Shown: piece by piece, positions 21,101-31,874 of the stretch
How positions within the stretch are numbered: position 1 is the first letter of the stretch
Layout of the letters: each line of letters opens with the position of its first letter
Assembly: GCA_964059195.1 (NCBI GenBank)
Contig: CAXKWD010000004.1
Span: forward strand, 116,701,938 to 116,765,937
DNA from: Ectobius pallidus
Lineage: Eukaryota; Arthropoda; Insecta; Blattodea; Ectobiidae
Direction of reading: 5' to 3'
Length of the DNA stretch: 64,000 nucleotides
Translations under genes and position numbers: made by a program
Notes under the pieces: model-generated
What the model saw: the letters and a program-made list of their open reading frames with translations, nothing else
What the model was told of the DNA's origin: nothing
Database searches by the model: none

Positions 21101-23391
21101 CGACTGCTCTAATTCCAAGACTAATCCTACAGCAAACGTGGAGACTAAAGTGCGGTTGGGATGTAGAATTGCCTAGTGAAGTAACCCAACAATTTCTAGC
21201 TTGGATAAAGCATCTGCATCATCTACACTACTGTAAGATACCTAGAAGACTTATAGTAGGACCTTTTGATGAATGTAACAAGACTCTGCATGTATTTAGT
21301 GATGCGAGTAAAATGTCATTTGCAGCCTGTGTCTTCCTAAGAGGCGAGTTTGAAGGTGAAATCTCAGTGCGTCTTGTGCAATGCAAGACACGAGTTGCTC
21401 CATTGAAGCAGATGACCATTCCCAGACTAGAGCTGTTAGCAGCACTCGTCGCTGCTCGGCTAAGTTGTCATGCCAAGGATGCATTGGGTCTGTCAGATTG
21501 CAAAACCTACTACTGGAGTGATTCGACAGTGGTACTAGCCTGGATCAAGAGAAAGGAAGAATGGAACACCTTCGTAGGCAATCGTGTCAGAGAGATTAGA
21601 CAGCGCAGCAACCCTGATGACTGGCATCATGTGCCTGGCTCTTTGAACCCCGCAGATGTTCCTTCGAGGGGTTGCAATGCAAAGGTCCTACGAGAAGGTC
21701 AGTGGTGGGAGGGGCCACAGTGGTTGCGGCTCGAGACAAGTAATTGGCCCGTCTCCGAAGCTCCTCCTCCTGAGGAAGAGGTAAATGCTGAAAAAAGAAA
21801 AACAGTCGTCTCATATACAGCTTGTGACGCATTGAATTTCACAAGGTTGCTCACTCATTTTTCAAAATACTCCAAAATTGTGAGAATGATTGGGTGGATA
21901 GTGAGATTTTTGCAGAACTGTCACAAGAAAGAGGCAAGTGGAGAACTGTCTTGTGAAGAAACAAAGAATGCAGAGAAGAAGCTACTAAAATGTGTTCAAC
22001 TAGAAAGTTTTGGACAAAAGGAAATGAAGGTAATGAAGGAAATGCAGACCTTCCGAGATGAAGAAGGACTGGTAAGAGTTAGGACAAGACTGATTTTAGG
22101 AGATGAACACGATGATTTCAAATGCCCAGTTCTATTGCCTGGTAGCCATGTGATAACGTATAGATTGGTTTGGCAAAAGCATTGTCATTTGCAGCATGCT
22201 GGACTGCAAACACTGTTGTCGAATCTGCGAGAGAAATATTGGATAACAGGCATAAGACGGCTAGCCAGAAAAGTAATCTCACAGTGTGTCGTCTGCCGAA
22301 GGTTCAAGGGAAAACCAGTTGAACCCCCTTTCGCACCATTGCCCAGAGACCGAATCAAGTACGCTGCAGCCTTTCAGGTTACAGGTATAGACTTAGCTGG
22401 TCCGCTTTACCTGACTTCTGGGGATAAGGCATGGGTGGTGCTCTTTACCTGTGCTGTATACAGGGCCGTTCATCTGGAGCTCACGAAATCCCTAAGCACT
22501 GACTCCTTTATCATGACTCTAAGGAGATTCATCGCCCGCAGAGGAAGAATTGAAACCATCTATACTGACAATGGGACCAATTTTACTGGCACAAGTAACG
22601 CTTTAAAAGAGATAGATTGGAAACAGATAATGTCGTTCTCCTCTGTACAAGAAATTAAGTGGAACTTCAATCCCCCTACCGCTGCATGGTGGGGAGGTTG
22701 GTGGGAGCGGCTTGTGAGAACACTGAAAGAGCTTCTGAGAAGGAACTTGGGACGTGCAACACTCGCCTATGAAGAATTGGAAACTGTGTTGTGCGACTGC
22801 GAAGCCACAATCAACTCCAGACCTCTCACTTACACGGAAGATGAGTCAGAGAACTTAAAGCCTCTGACACCAGCTTGTTTCCTGCAAGGTATTCCGCATA
22901 GCGAGACCCCAGACTTAGACGTTGTCGATGGTAGAAGCCTAAACAAAAGACAAAGATACCTACAATCTTTGAGAGTTAACCTGCGACAAAGGTTTCGCAA
23001 TGAATATTTGGCTCTTCTGGTGCACAGAGGACACAGGAAACAAGGCCTTTTAAAGGTTGGAGATGTGGTGCTGGTGGAGGCAAATACTCCAAAAAGAATC
23101 GACTGGCCGCTCGGTGTCGTCATAGAAGTCTATCCGGGAGTGGACGGTTACATCAGAGTAGCCAAGGTGAAGACTGCTGGAGGGGAGAAGGTAAGACCTG
23201 TACAACGTCTGTATCCTTTGGAGGTAACTCCCAACTCGGAAGAAACCCTACAGTTGCAGCCAGCGGTTAGACAGCAGTCCAAGAAGCCGCCAGCAGAGCC
23301 AGGGATCAGTAAAGCAAGTGAGAGTCCAAGGTCTACTACCACCACCAGGACGGGAAGAAACATAAAAGTGCCAAAAAGACTAGATTTGTGA
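18169..23391 (+). CDS. BEL/Pao Gag-Pol polyprotein
   Basis: One 1740-residue frame starts at the first ATG after the primer site. In order: a Gag region with a DUF1759-like segment (about 123-270, PKLELKAFDDNIKNWLGFW); three Cys/His clusters (351-364, 385-398, 404-416); a retropepsin-like Asp protease (LLDSGAQRSYI, Asp472); reverse transcriptase (ADIAKAFLQL, Asp800; YVDN at 877-880 in place of the common YVDD); RNase H (SDASKM, Asp1045; LELLAALVAARL; WSDSTVVLAWI); an integrase HHCC finger; an integrase core with Asp1408, Asp1467 (TDNGTNF) and Glu1513; and a DUF5641-like tail (VGDVVLVEANTPKRIDWPLG). No stop or frameshift interrupts it. YVDN is the one odd catalytic position. Confidence 0.95.
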   Translation: MDKLKRERVQVRRLFTRSLNELKQKMEADPLVKEDVITAFGVFDDKAIRLFKTEENLRDLWFQEDDFDEEACERDYDAAEGYREEWLATKSRYERLFELPVSVVSARSEAGASSTSFTRNLRLPKLELKAFDDNIKNWLGFWGQFRKINDDETIDDEDKFQYLIQATAPGSNARNLVESFPPSGPNYRKAIEQLKSRFARDELLIEIYVRELLGLVVTRAADQEAMTLGSLYDKLETQLRALETLGVTTEKYAAMLYPLVESALPVDIMRVWERARSTNRAEVTDSSACLTKLLQFLKLEVESEERLQLARSGISGNKCVHGSGSDGVKVSKVPTAACIFAGETKQHDSKCVWCEKTSHTASECFKARAMSLDEKRALLKKRGSCYVCLKTGHGAKRCKSNVKCLVCYKRHLTIMCPELSMQSTSKSCASVAEKSSESQALLSQKSGPTLLQTVIVKVVHNGKTKVVRALLDSGAQRSYICKHVVEEMGIKPSGREMLSHSLFGGVETRHKQHNVYDIIIRSLNGKFQGSISVLGEEKICGYVPRIEGDDLFPKLKAKNITLSDTGKNPPDIGLLIGADISGSMLTGSIVHLDDNLVAIETRLGWTIQGPGNISNNLLTQMVYTSNLDLSDLWKLEVIGIEEPEARKAAKDLDAEALQLFNQTVKLNVEKRYEVCLPWKEGHPELQTNKTVVEKRLESTTNRLRANGHLEEYHAVFQEWLQSGIIEGVAENESGGHYLPHRAVAKPSSQTTKLRPVFDASAKDKKGNSLNNCLETGPNLIELIPKLLMRFRKHAIGVTADIAKAFLQLSLAEKDRNFLKFLWWSDVNAREIVTFRHRRVVFGVSSSPFLLGATIIHHLNNAPERMRETAEYLKETFYVDNCVTSLQSEEQVKTFIQESTELMASGKFELRGWVAAPSQVKPSEGNGSVVPVLGISWDTENDILFCDISGLILPDAPITKRVLLSVAQRIFDPVGYTCPTALIPRLILQQTWRLKCGWDVELPSEVTQQFLAWIKHLHHLHYCKIPRRLIVGPFDECNKTLHVFSDASKMSFAACVFLRGEFEGEISVRLVQCKTRVAPLKQMTIPRLELLAALVAARLSCHAKDALGLSDCKTYYWSDSTVVLAWIKRKEEWNTFVGNRVREIRQRSNPDDWHHVPGSLNPADVPSRGCNAKVLREGQWWEGPQWLRLETSNWPVSEAPPPEEEVNAEKRKTVVSYTACDALNFTRLLTHFSKYSKIVRMIGWIVRFLQNCHKKEASGELSCEETKNAEKKLLKCVQLESFGQKEMKVMKEMQTFRDEEGLVRVRTRLILGDEHDDFKCPVLLPGSHVITYRLVWQKHCHLQHAGLQTLLSNLREKYWITGIRRLARKVISQCVVCRRFKGKPVEPPFAPLPRDRIKYAAAFQVTGIDLAGPLYLTSGDKAWVVLFTCAVYRAVHLELTKSLSTDSFIMTLRRFIARRGRIETIYTDNGTNFTGTSNALKEIDWKQIMSFSSVQEIKWNFNPPTAAWWGGWWERLVRTLKELLRRNLGRATLAYEELETVLCDCEATINSRPLTYTEDESENLKPLTPACFLQGIPHSETPDLDVVDGRSLNKRQRYLQSLRVNLRQRFRNEYLALLVHRGHRKQGLLKVGDVVLVEANTPKRIDWPLGVVIEVYPGVDGYIRVAKVKTAGGEKVRPVQRLYPLEVTPNSEETLQLQPAVRQQSKKPPAEPGISKASESPRSTTTTRTGRNIKVPKRLDL

Positions 23392-23435
23392 TGTAAATTG
23401 AAAAGAAAGTTGCAATTTTAGTCCCTGTAAATTGC

Positions 23436-23447
23436 AAGGTGGGAGTA
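23436..23447 (+). promoter_or_regulatory. Polypurine tract
   Basis: AAGGTGGGAGTA, mostly purine, lies directly before the 3' LTR, the expected primer for plus-strand synthesis. Confidence 0.65.
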
Positions 23448-23609
23448 TGTTATAGATTTGATGGGAACTCAAGTGTTGTTATGTTGGCAACCTGACTTTT
23501 GAGTGATGTTTTGTAGCGGCCATTGTTTTTTGTGTAGTCTTGTTGTTGTTCCTGCAATAATGGCATTCTGAGCGTCGCTGTAATTATACCTCTATTTGTA
23601 TCCATAACA
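23448..23609 (+). repeat. 3' LTR of the BEL/Pao element
   Basis: Identical to the 5' LTR except for one G/C difference near the 3' end. It is followed by the AGAGG target duplication. Confidence 0.95.
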
Positions 23610-23614
23610 AGAGG

Positions 23615-24212
23615 TATATTTTCTCAGCTTCTACTTAACCTGCGAAATTTTCAGGACTTATGTAGGCCTATTTAGATATCTTACATATATTGAAAAAAAA
23701 ACACTTTCTTGGTTGGTTGATTTATTAAACATTTATAAGTCATGAAGTACTTAAAAATTGCTATATTATTTTGAATAAAAATTATATTTCAGTAAATAAA
23801 TATATTAAGATAAATCTTTTTTTTCTCAGTGACACAGGGTCAGGTATCAAGACGATGTAAAAACATCAAGAGCATAGTTTTTTTTAGAAAATCTAGATTG
23901 TATTTAACATTGGAAAGGTAGGTTTTTCCGTTTCCCCTTAAGGTTGTTCACTTAATACTCACAGCACATTCGTATGGAGTTCTTTCCTTTCATGTTCCCT
24001 TGAGTAATTCCTCTTTTTTCGTCTATGAAGTCCCCGTTTGCCTTTCTGCTCAGAGATTAACATTTAGAAGATGTATAATGCCGCGTTTTAATTATGGGAC
24101 CAAACTGCTTCCGACATTCCTTGAAAACATTTTTTCATTATGCTTCGTACATCCATGGAAACTATAATATTTTCTGTTTATCTTCTTGGCAACCTTAGCC
24201 TACATTATTATA
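23615..24212. repeat. Repeat-unit section after the BEL element
   Basis: Resumes the unit interrupted at 17,975. TACTCACAGCACATTCGTATG, CCCCGTTTGCCTTTCTGCTC and GTACATCCATGGAAACTATA match 14.3-14.5 and 48.0-48.3 kb. No gene. Confidence 0.6.
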
Positions 24213-25311
24213 AAGCAGGGATTCTCAAAGTGTACGCCGCGACGCTCCTGGACCTTTCTAATCATTACGAAGGGCGCCTCGCCATCCCTCGGAATACCCA
24301 GTAATTCGTTTTTCTTCAAATCATCCGCGTAACATACGGGATGACAAAGCTTGTCATTTTCATTTTCGCAATCCAGCAAAACACTACAGTTCTATTTTGA
24401 AGATAGCTCCCAAAGGATGAAATTAAACCATTGCAATTACAATTTTACGATTAAAATAAATTACAAAAGTTTAAGCCATTAAACACTCCAAACATTGATA
24501 GGCCAAGTGAAGTAGATAATAAGATTAGAATATAATTAAAATTTAAATAAAATCCATAGGTTTGAGATTACAATTCACAAATTTCGTGTAAATTAAAATA
24601 AGGGTTATTGAACAACCACGTTAATAATTTCATTTTAAAAACAGTTAAGTTAGGTTCTCTTAATTATTTCGGGAACTTATTATATAAATTTCTTGTTTGT
24701 CTTTGCCATTCTACAATAAGTAACATCCAGAGTATCCTTGTATTTGGTATTGGTTGTGATGGTGTGGTCTCCCAGCTGTTGGGGTAATAAAATATAATTA
24801 CAGAGCTAAACTTTATATTGAAAATAAATCTGTCTTGCTATTTTTATAATAACACTAAAACACCATTACCTAATACAATACAAGCACAAGCAATTTAACT
24901 CATGTTTAGTTTTTATTGATACCGATTTTTCAAATGGAAACTTCAAAGTTTGTACATGTTATATTCTACAGATATATTTAGAGATATTAGAACGTTTTAG
25001 GTAAATTAAGTTAAAATATAAATTGTGCAGCTTCGCCAAAACGTAATTACTTTTTGATTTTAGACAAATATATTTTTTTAATTTTTGTTGTATAGCCTAG
25101 TGATTGGATTACTCGCAATAATAATGCTGTCGGAACATTATAGGTTGATACTGTGCTAAAACTCAAAGTTTACACTAAAACAATAACTTCGGGTGGGGAT
25201 AGGTGTGGTTAAAAGTGTAAAATGAAAGGGGTGGTTATACAGTGCCTTTCTTAGGATGCAAAATACCTGAAATCGGGGTTGTGTATATTTCAATTCCATA
25301 CAGTTAGAACG
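24213..25311. other. Possible hAT end, otherwise unassigned sequence
   Basis: CAGGGATTCTCAAAGTG at about 24,217 looks like a hAT terminal repeat (the CAGNGGTTCTCAAA type), followed by GTACGCCGCGACGCTCC. I did not find the matching other end, so this may be a truncated element. The remainder is AT-rich without recognisable genes. Confidence 0.35.
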
Positions 25312-25324
25312 TAATAAGAATATA

Positions 25325-25621
25325 AAGTAAAGTGATCCCTATACAGGCCATGGAGGCCCAGAGGGTTCCAGGAGGTTGAGGCTCCTAGATTTTGGACATT
25401 CGGCACTTGAAGGTGGTAAGGTTGTCAGCCTTACGCACCGGCCGCCTTTACCCCCAGGATTGCTCCTGGTACTCATTTCTGTTAGAGGCTGAGTCGACCC
25501 CAGGTCCATAGTGCCACCAGAAGGATTAGGCCAATTGAAAAACTCCAACGACCTCATCGGGAATCGAACCCGCGACCTTCCGGTCTGTAGCGCAGCGCCT
25601 CGACCACTACGCTACGGCGTA
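25325..25621 (-). mobile_element. tRNA-derived SINE
   Basis: On the minus strand the head reads GCCGTAGCGTAGTGGTCGAG (A-box region), and GCGGGTTCGATTCCCG contains a perfect B box. The body is about 220 bp and the tail TA-rich (CACTTTACTTT). A 13-bp duplication, TAATAAGAATATA, flanks it at 25312-25324 and 25622-25634. The head differs from that of the 2.1-kb SINE, so this is a second family. Confidence 0.9.
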
Positions 25622-25634
25622 TAATAAGAATATA

Positions 25635-26279
25635 GGTAAGAATTAAATTACTCAACTTTTAGAATTAATAATTGTGTTTCCTTTGTTTCAGGTAAGTAGG
25701 ACTACACCCTCATATTTATACTAAAATCAAGATATTTGATAGGAAACGTGCTTGAGCAAAGCACTGTAGTGGCCTAAGTATCGAAACGCTTCTGTAAGGA
25801 AGAAGAAACATGCCCGTAGTATGAAACCCAATAATTACGGTAAGAAGGAGAATACACATCTATAAAATAAGAGATTTTATTTCATTCAACAAGTTTAATG
25901 TCTTTAAGTATAGTATCCTAAAGGCAATGGTAATCTAAAGTATGCAGAACACGGGAAATTGCACTACGAGAACTCCGAAGTACTAATTTGCCTATCTATC
26001 AAGGTGTCTGCTATTTAATTAAGGATTCTTAAAGGCCTTTCAGTTAATTCAGAATGTAACAAAAAAAGTAGGTATAAATTTTTAGGAACATTTCTTTCAT
26101 GTAAAGGGTGAAATTGTGTTACTTATATTAACATGGGTCCGAAAATGCTTTTTTTTTTAAGATTCCTTTCTCTGCGCCTTCACCACTTAGCAAAATGCGC
26201 AAAAAAAGAACTGTGGAAAACAGAAATTCATATGAAATTGTACTCAAAGACAGACTTGGGAAACAGAACAAATAATATG
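25635..26279. other. Non-coding spacer
   Basis: AT-rich, with no unit landmark or element end recognised. It continues into the mariner remnant. Confidence 0.3.
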
Positions 26280-26910
26280 CCCAAAATGTGTACCATTAGC
26301 TCAGATACATCCATCAACCCTCCGTCGCCTGGATCCCTGATGCGCTTATCTACCCCTGGAGTATCTCGTATTAATGCCAGCCTTGCAGATTCCGATCATG
26401 AAGATTCTTTACATCTTGCACCGGTGTTGCATACACAAGAGTTTTTAAATGTCCCCACAAATAAAAATCTAGTGGATGCAGGTCAGACGAGCGTGAAGGC
26501 CAAGGAACTATAGCCCACCTCTTCCTATCCATTTATCACGGAACCGTTTATTTAGAAACTGACTGAGAGGCTGAAATGAGCAGGAGCTGCATCGTGCATG
26601 AAGTGACTGTCTCGTCGTACACGTAGTACGTACTAGTGCATGTTGCAACATTACAGATTATTATTTTTTTTTGTTATTATTTTTTTTTTTTTTTTTTTTG
26701 TTTTTTACTCTATACCTTAGTCCAATGAGGCGATGTGGCAGTGCATACAGTTTCACCAGTCCCCAATAATCCCGACCCACATTTTTTGACAAAGGGATCT
26801 ATCCAGGAAATGAGGCATTTTGGGCCCCATGTTTCACATACTTACACCCTTTATATGCAAGGGATGTTTCCTCAAAGTTGTGGCCTACCTGTAAGTTATA
26901 AAACGCCATA
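26280..26910 (-). pseudogene. mariner-type transposase remnant
   Basis: Minus-strand frames around 26,330-26,560 give a WPSRSSDLHPLDFYLWGHLK motif with KTLVYATPVQD after it. This matches the conserved (P)DL.PLDFFLWG..K.VY.TP region around the last catalytic residue of Tc1/mariner-group transposases. A worn QDGAP.H region lies near 26,590. Stops interrupt the frame, and a poly-T run (about 26,650-26,705) lies within. The same remnant family, better preserved, is at 58,089-58,973. Confidence 0.75.
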
Positions 26911-28361
26911 CAGATACGATATAACGTGGTCCTCCAGCATGCGGGTTTGGCGTGAGGTTAACAATCTCTCACATAAGAAGTATAGAAGTGTTTACCTAAT
27001 TTATGGATCCTGTCAGTTTTCTCTCTTTGTTTACATACTTATGCATATTATAACCACCAGTTTCCATAATAACACTATTCTACCCGAAAGTTTCCAAGCA
27101 GAACTAATTTGTATTCACTGTGTTTCTCATTTTAAAACCGTGTGGTATTGACGTAAAGGCCTAAACGTCCTCAAAATGTGTCTTAAGGGAGGGGGGGTCA
27201 GTTGCTAAAATCGCCGGTAACAGTAATAGAAATGAATCTAGAATCCAAGACCTCGTACAAGCCCAGGTAAACAGAAAGCATTTTCGGGAATCAAGATGAA
27301 AAGCGATTTAGACAAACAGTAGCCTATATAGAATAAAATACCAATTTCATTATGGTTTCTAATGTCTTGTGTAGTAGTTTTAAACATGATTCTGTATTTA
27401 GATGTTAGGTTTCCTCAAGATAAAGTTCTAAAACAAATGGATATCTGCAATATGCTCGAGCATTTCATTTCAAATAAACATTCAGTGGTGGGTACAAGCA
27501 TATGAATTTACAGTATAAATTTTGTCACTAAAATCTAAAAATTATAATGGAAATTCAATAAATTCGTTTGCAGGATTAGGCTTACAGAAATATATCCACA
27601 GTGACAAGAGCAGTTAATCATATGAGTTCTTACTAGTGCAAGAATATCTTTTTCTAAATTTTCAGAGCAGTTTTTGCACTAAAATTTTGCAATTTTCACT
27701 AATGGTAGGCATAATAAGTCCATTCTTCGTCCTTGCGGGATTAAGGGGTTGCTATACCGAAAGTAAGTTCAAAACTCAAGTAGTCATGTAAAAATTTGTT
27801 TTTATCACTAAAAATGTTAAGATCATATGGTTCATAATATTGTCACTGTGCAATAATTATTTTTGTTTGTGGCCTACAAAAGCGATAAGAGCATGATCAA
27901 AGGGATTCTAAATTAATTTGAAAGAACTATTACTTTCTATCATGGTAAACTAAAATTTAAAAGACCTCTAGTAAAAACCCTTCGTGTTTACCGGTACCAA
28001 AAATAATTACGTACCGTATTCACACAGATAATGTAACTTAATTCCTCAGAAAAATAACATACATCTAATACCACTCCAAAAACCATATAAGCCAATAATT
28101 TACGGATATAAAAGCGTTCCCGAGTAAATGAATCCTTTCTAGGGACCTTGAATAAATCAAACTGCAAGTTTCGCTCGAATATATCTTTGATCACCTCTGC
28201 CTTCAAACTTATAGCCTACTTTTCCGCATATTAACGATAATTGCATAAGCGATAATATAATACGTTTACGACATAAGTATAAAACTGTGGTGAAAATGGA
28301 AGTTGTGTTACATAGTTTCATAATAGGCCTTAACAGATCTCTGCTTTAACAATTGAAATAT
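26911..28361. repeat. Start of a repeat unit leading to block 2
   Basis: TGTGTCTTAAGGGAGGGGGGG with the TCGCC.GTAA stretch after it (about 27,180) recurs near 31,430. CCCTTCGTGTTTACC (27,980) recurs near 39,235. The GCATATTAACGATAATT landmark is at 28,228. No gene. Confidence 0.55.
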
Positions 28362-28818
28362 TATTTCACCCTTCCTTCTTAGCTACAGTAGAGTTCATTA
28401 AGCTTGCTCGACTGCATTACCAGAGCCTGCGAACGTGGACGCGAAGGATAGGATTTTCTGTTATTCCTTTCAACTTTATTACACATATGTAATATTCGGC
28501 GTTATTTCACATAAATTACTGTGGATATTATTTCGTAAAGAAATAACAGACATTAGGCTCCGTTATCGCTGTTTTATATTAAACAAAGCAGCGATTCACC
28601 GAAGACCAGTCTGTTTTTTTTAGATTAAATCTTATTTAATACATGCTCACATGGTCCATACAGATGTTGAGCAAAGATCATATTTGGGGCAGTTCAGTAA
28701 TTATGTAATAAAACTGATGATCTAAATTTCATGTTTTCTCCAATTTGCTAAAATAGCCCTATAAAAAGCCTAATAATAATTGATTTTTAATAATTTAGGT
28801 TGAGAACTGGTCTTTGGT
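28362..28818. repeat. Conserved structured block, copy 2 (candidate ncRNA)
   Basis: Contains the invariant CCAGAGCCTGCG core (28,420) and GACATTAGGCTCCGTTATCG. The long-range arm reads ACCGAAGACCAG (28598-28609) and faces CTGGTCTTTGGT (28807-28818). The A-to-G change relative to other copies still allows a G-U pair in RNA. The inner TCTGTTATTCCT stem has one mismatch (AGAAATAACAGA). The loop between the inner arms is longer and different from the other copies. Confidence 0.5.
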
Positions 28819-30711
28819 CCTATAGAAGTTGTAATTATTTTCGTACCTTACGATCAGCATTACATTGATTTTCACATCAAAACGAAAAACCTTCCATTCT
28901 TCCGTAGTCTTCGCCAGCGAATATACGCATGTATCTTTCAATTGTGATGTGATCTTCAGTCCTCTAATTTTTTTAACTTCTCAGCTATATACTTAACATC
29001 AAAATCACCATTAAAATGATATTAATCACACTAACTAAAAGCACTTCCGTTCTTACGTAGTCTCCTCCGTCATAATGTTCGCGTTGCCCATCCATTTGTA
29101 GAGCCCACAGAATCTGTTGATCACTGTCAAAGAGGTCCAGGCAATTTTTTTGTATCCTGCAGAAATGAGGAGTGCATTTTCACTATTACATGCATACCGG
29201 AATAAAGGCGAGATAACAATTCTCTAAAAAGTTTGTACGAAATTTTGGTACTTTTCATATTCCGAAAATTAATTCAGTTTTTGAGAGCATATGCCTATAG
29301 GCTGCTTTTAAATACGTTGTAGTATATTTACATATATTAGGACTATAATGTTTAATCATGTACCGCTTATTTTATGGGATACCTTTACCTGCTAGTATAG
29401 TTTGATTCCAGTTACCAGCCCTGAAGATACCAATTTCTTCCCTGCTTTCAGATATTTCAGTCATATTTAAATTTATATTTTAAAGTATATTGTAATGTGT
29501 TTTGCAATAAGCATGTGTTTCTTTCGTTTTTATTTGCAAAGACGATTTCTGTTTCCATAGAAACTGTTATGGCATTATCACCGCCGTCTCGAGAATTACA
29601 AGAGTAATACAGTCTAGAAGGCAGTGGGCATTATAAACGATTGTTTAACCTTGTAGGCCTAAACCAATACGTTTGGATTATTTACCAATCTAGAACTAGC
29701 CTGCAAATAAAGATATTCTGCTATAAATTCCCACCATTCTTTCTCTAAGTGGACGAGATAGGTTTGGTGGTACGACTTTAATTAGGTTGAGAATGAAAGT
29801 TTTGGACACTAAAGTTTTGAAAAATCCTTTTTCGTTGTGAAGGTTCTCATTTTGATAACACTGAATAATACCATGTATTCACACAAATTGTAACTCAACT
29901 GGATAGTCAATGTTTGCGATATAATATGTTTAATTGTTTCTAATATGAAAATACATTGCGGTATAGAAACCAGCTGGTGCAAAGGTCATGGCGCGCTGAA
30001 GCATGACTGTCTCTTGGTGTGAATCTAAAATCTCATAATTTAAACATTAAGACTAATGATTGTCGTACAAAAAAATTCGTATGCAACTTGCCTGTAACGG
30101 CAATTAAGATACTCGCGTTGCTCGTTTCATAAACGTACTCCTATCTTAATAAAAAAAACCATTATAGGCTTGTTACATAATGTACTAATTCCATCCTGGG
30201 CTTATGGGTTACTCCAGGTCGCGTTGTGAATCCTAATAGCACTATCAATCCTGCAAGCTAAAACGCAATTGAAATGTAGAATTTGTAGTATGTAGTTGAT
30301 ATAAGAGATTTTTTCGTCTGTTAAGAGTAACATACATAAGAGTAGCCTACGTTGGCGGTTACATTGTGAATATTCTAGCTGTTTTGTTATCAATTGGCTT
30401 TGCATATCCGTTATTATCAAACGTGGTCAATACGGTCTCCGACAGATTACTCCCCAGGATGTGTGAATTTTAATTATTCTTATTTATTTATTTATTCAAG
30501 CCAGAAGGGAAATTATCCTTTTGGCAAGTTGACACGGGAGTGTCTACATTTTTTTAAAGGATAGGAAGTGTTACAGTTTAATACAGTGTGTGCAAATCAA
30601 GAGATAAACTACAGCAATACTAGTTTATTTAAGAATGTTGAATAGGCTTAACCTATAGGCCTATATTAATATGCTGGCCATGAAAGACTGTTCGCCGAGT
30701 TTTTTTTATAC
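28819..30711. repeat. Repeat-unit section, then unassigned sequence
   Basis: Unit landmarks run to about 29,960 (TGCAGAAATGAGGAGTGCATT; CTGCTTTCAGATATTTCAGT; TTCTGTTTCCATAGAAACTG). From about 29,960 to 30,700 the sequence does not match other units and shows no gene. A short (TTTA)n stretch lies near 30,482. Confidence 0.5.
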
Positions 30712-30960
30712 ATCATCATCATCATCATCATCATCCTATCATGTATTAGGCCTAGGGGCCCGTTACGGTCTCAATCCATCGTTTAAGGGGTCTGCCCAAT
30801 GATCTCTTGCCTGATGGTTGGTAATTTAGAATTTGACGGGGTATTCTTGTTCGGCTTATTCTTCTTACGTGGGATATCCAGTTGATTCTATATTTTTGTA
30901 TATAGTCCATGATTGGTTCTGCTTGTAATTCTTTCATAATTTCATAGTTTCTTTTATGAT
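30712..30960 (-). pseudogene. LINE pol C-terminal fragment with (ATG)n tail
   Basis: On the minus strand an open stretch contains KYRINWISHVRRISRTRIPR then GKRSLGRPLKRW. This is the W..HV.RM...R.P...L...P.GRR..GRP..RW motif at the very end of many arthropod LINE reverse transcriptases. Just downstream on that strand is a (GAT/ATG)n run (30,713-30,735), consistent with the short-repeat 3' end of an RTE/CR1-like LINE. All other domains are missing. Confidence 0.7.
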
Positions 30961-31874
30961 CTGTTCTTGAGTAGCCTGCAGTGATTTTTTTTATTACAAT
31001 ATTAGGTTTATATTGTTCTTTTCAGTTCAGAACGTCTATATCTTTAAACACGATATTGTTAAATGTGAATAAAGTGTTGTTATAAACAAGCACTAGTTTA
31101 ATCGTTTATAGTTGATAGTTTATCTGGCTAACTGTTATCCTATTAATTGGATGGGAGATATGATTATTTGATTTTTCAAATAATTTGTTAATTTTTATAC
31201 GGATAACCGAAGATCTAGTGCTTTCAAGCCATTAAATTGGAATAATATTGTATTATATAGCATAAAATAGAACTTATTTACGTATTTATACTTAGAAGTT
31301 AGTATCACCAGCAGATTTCGTATTATCACTAATCGGCCTAAATGATTTAAAGTACGGTACTATATTGTACGCTGTATTTATAATTTGAAATCATGTGTAG
31401 TATTGGCGCGTAAATGACTTGAAAGCAATGTCTTATGGGGGGGAGGTCAATAATTCTAACATCGCCTGTAAGGGAAAAAAGTGTACCGAAAATCGCAAAA
31501 TCTGAAAAGTAACAGAAAGGAAGATAACAGCATACCCAAAATCAATATGAAAATATGATTATTACCTGTTGTGATGGTAAATAAAAGAAAAACATTTATT
31601 GAAAAGAAAACCTTTCATGTTCAGGCGATCCACAAATGATCATGTACTTCAATTTATGTATTTAATTACTTTCGTAAAATTAGGCCTATATAACATATAA
31701 TTGAAAATACTTCCATAGAAATAGCATAAGAACATATTTACGCATATTAACGACAATTACATAAACTCTAATGTATTACGACACAATATATGACTCTGGT
31801 AAAGATATTATTTTTGTTCCATAGTAAAATAAGTCGGAACAGATCCGTGCTTTAAAAATCCTTGTTATCAATAA
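30961..31874. repeat. Unassigned sequence, then start of a unit before block 3
   Basis: From about 31,400 (GGGGGGGAGGTCAATAATTC) it parallels 27,180 onward, and GCATATTAACGACAATTACA is at 31,743. No gene. Confidence 0.5.

Larger units (their letters stand above)
17976..23609 (+). mobile_element. BEL/Pao LTR retrotransposon, apparently full length
   Basis: Two 162-bp LTRs (TG...CA ends), a primer-binding site, one uninterrupted gag-pol frame and a purine-rich tract are all present. A 5-bp target duplication, AGAGG, lies at 17971-17975 and 23610-23614. The LTRs differ at one position that I can see (ATAGCTC vs ATACCTC), so the insertion is recent on the scale of its surroundings, which are full of decayed elements. 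No env-like frame follows pol. It sits in a non-coding repeat unit. Confidence 0.95.

Noticed and set aside
22830..23363. Minus-strand open frames opposite the BEL polyprotein
   Set aside because: Shadow frames of a coding region; no domain features.
30202..30420. 72-codon minus-strand frame as a small gene
   Set aside because: No family match, no supporting context, and a composition like the surrounding non-coding DNA.
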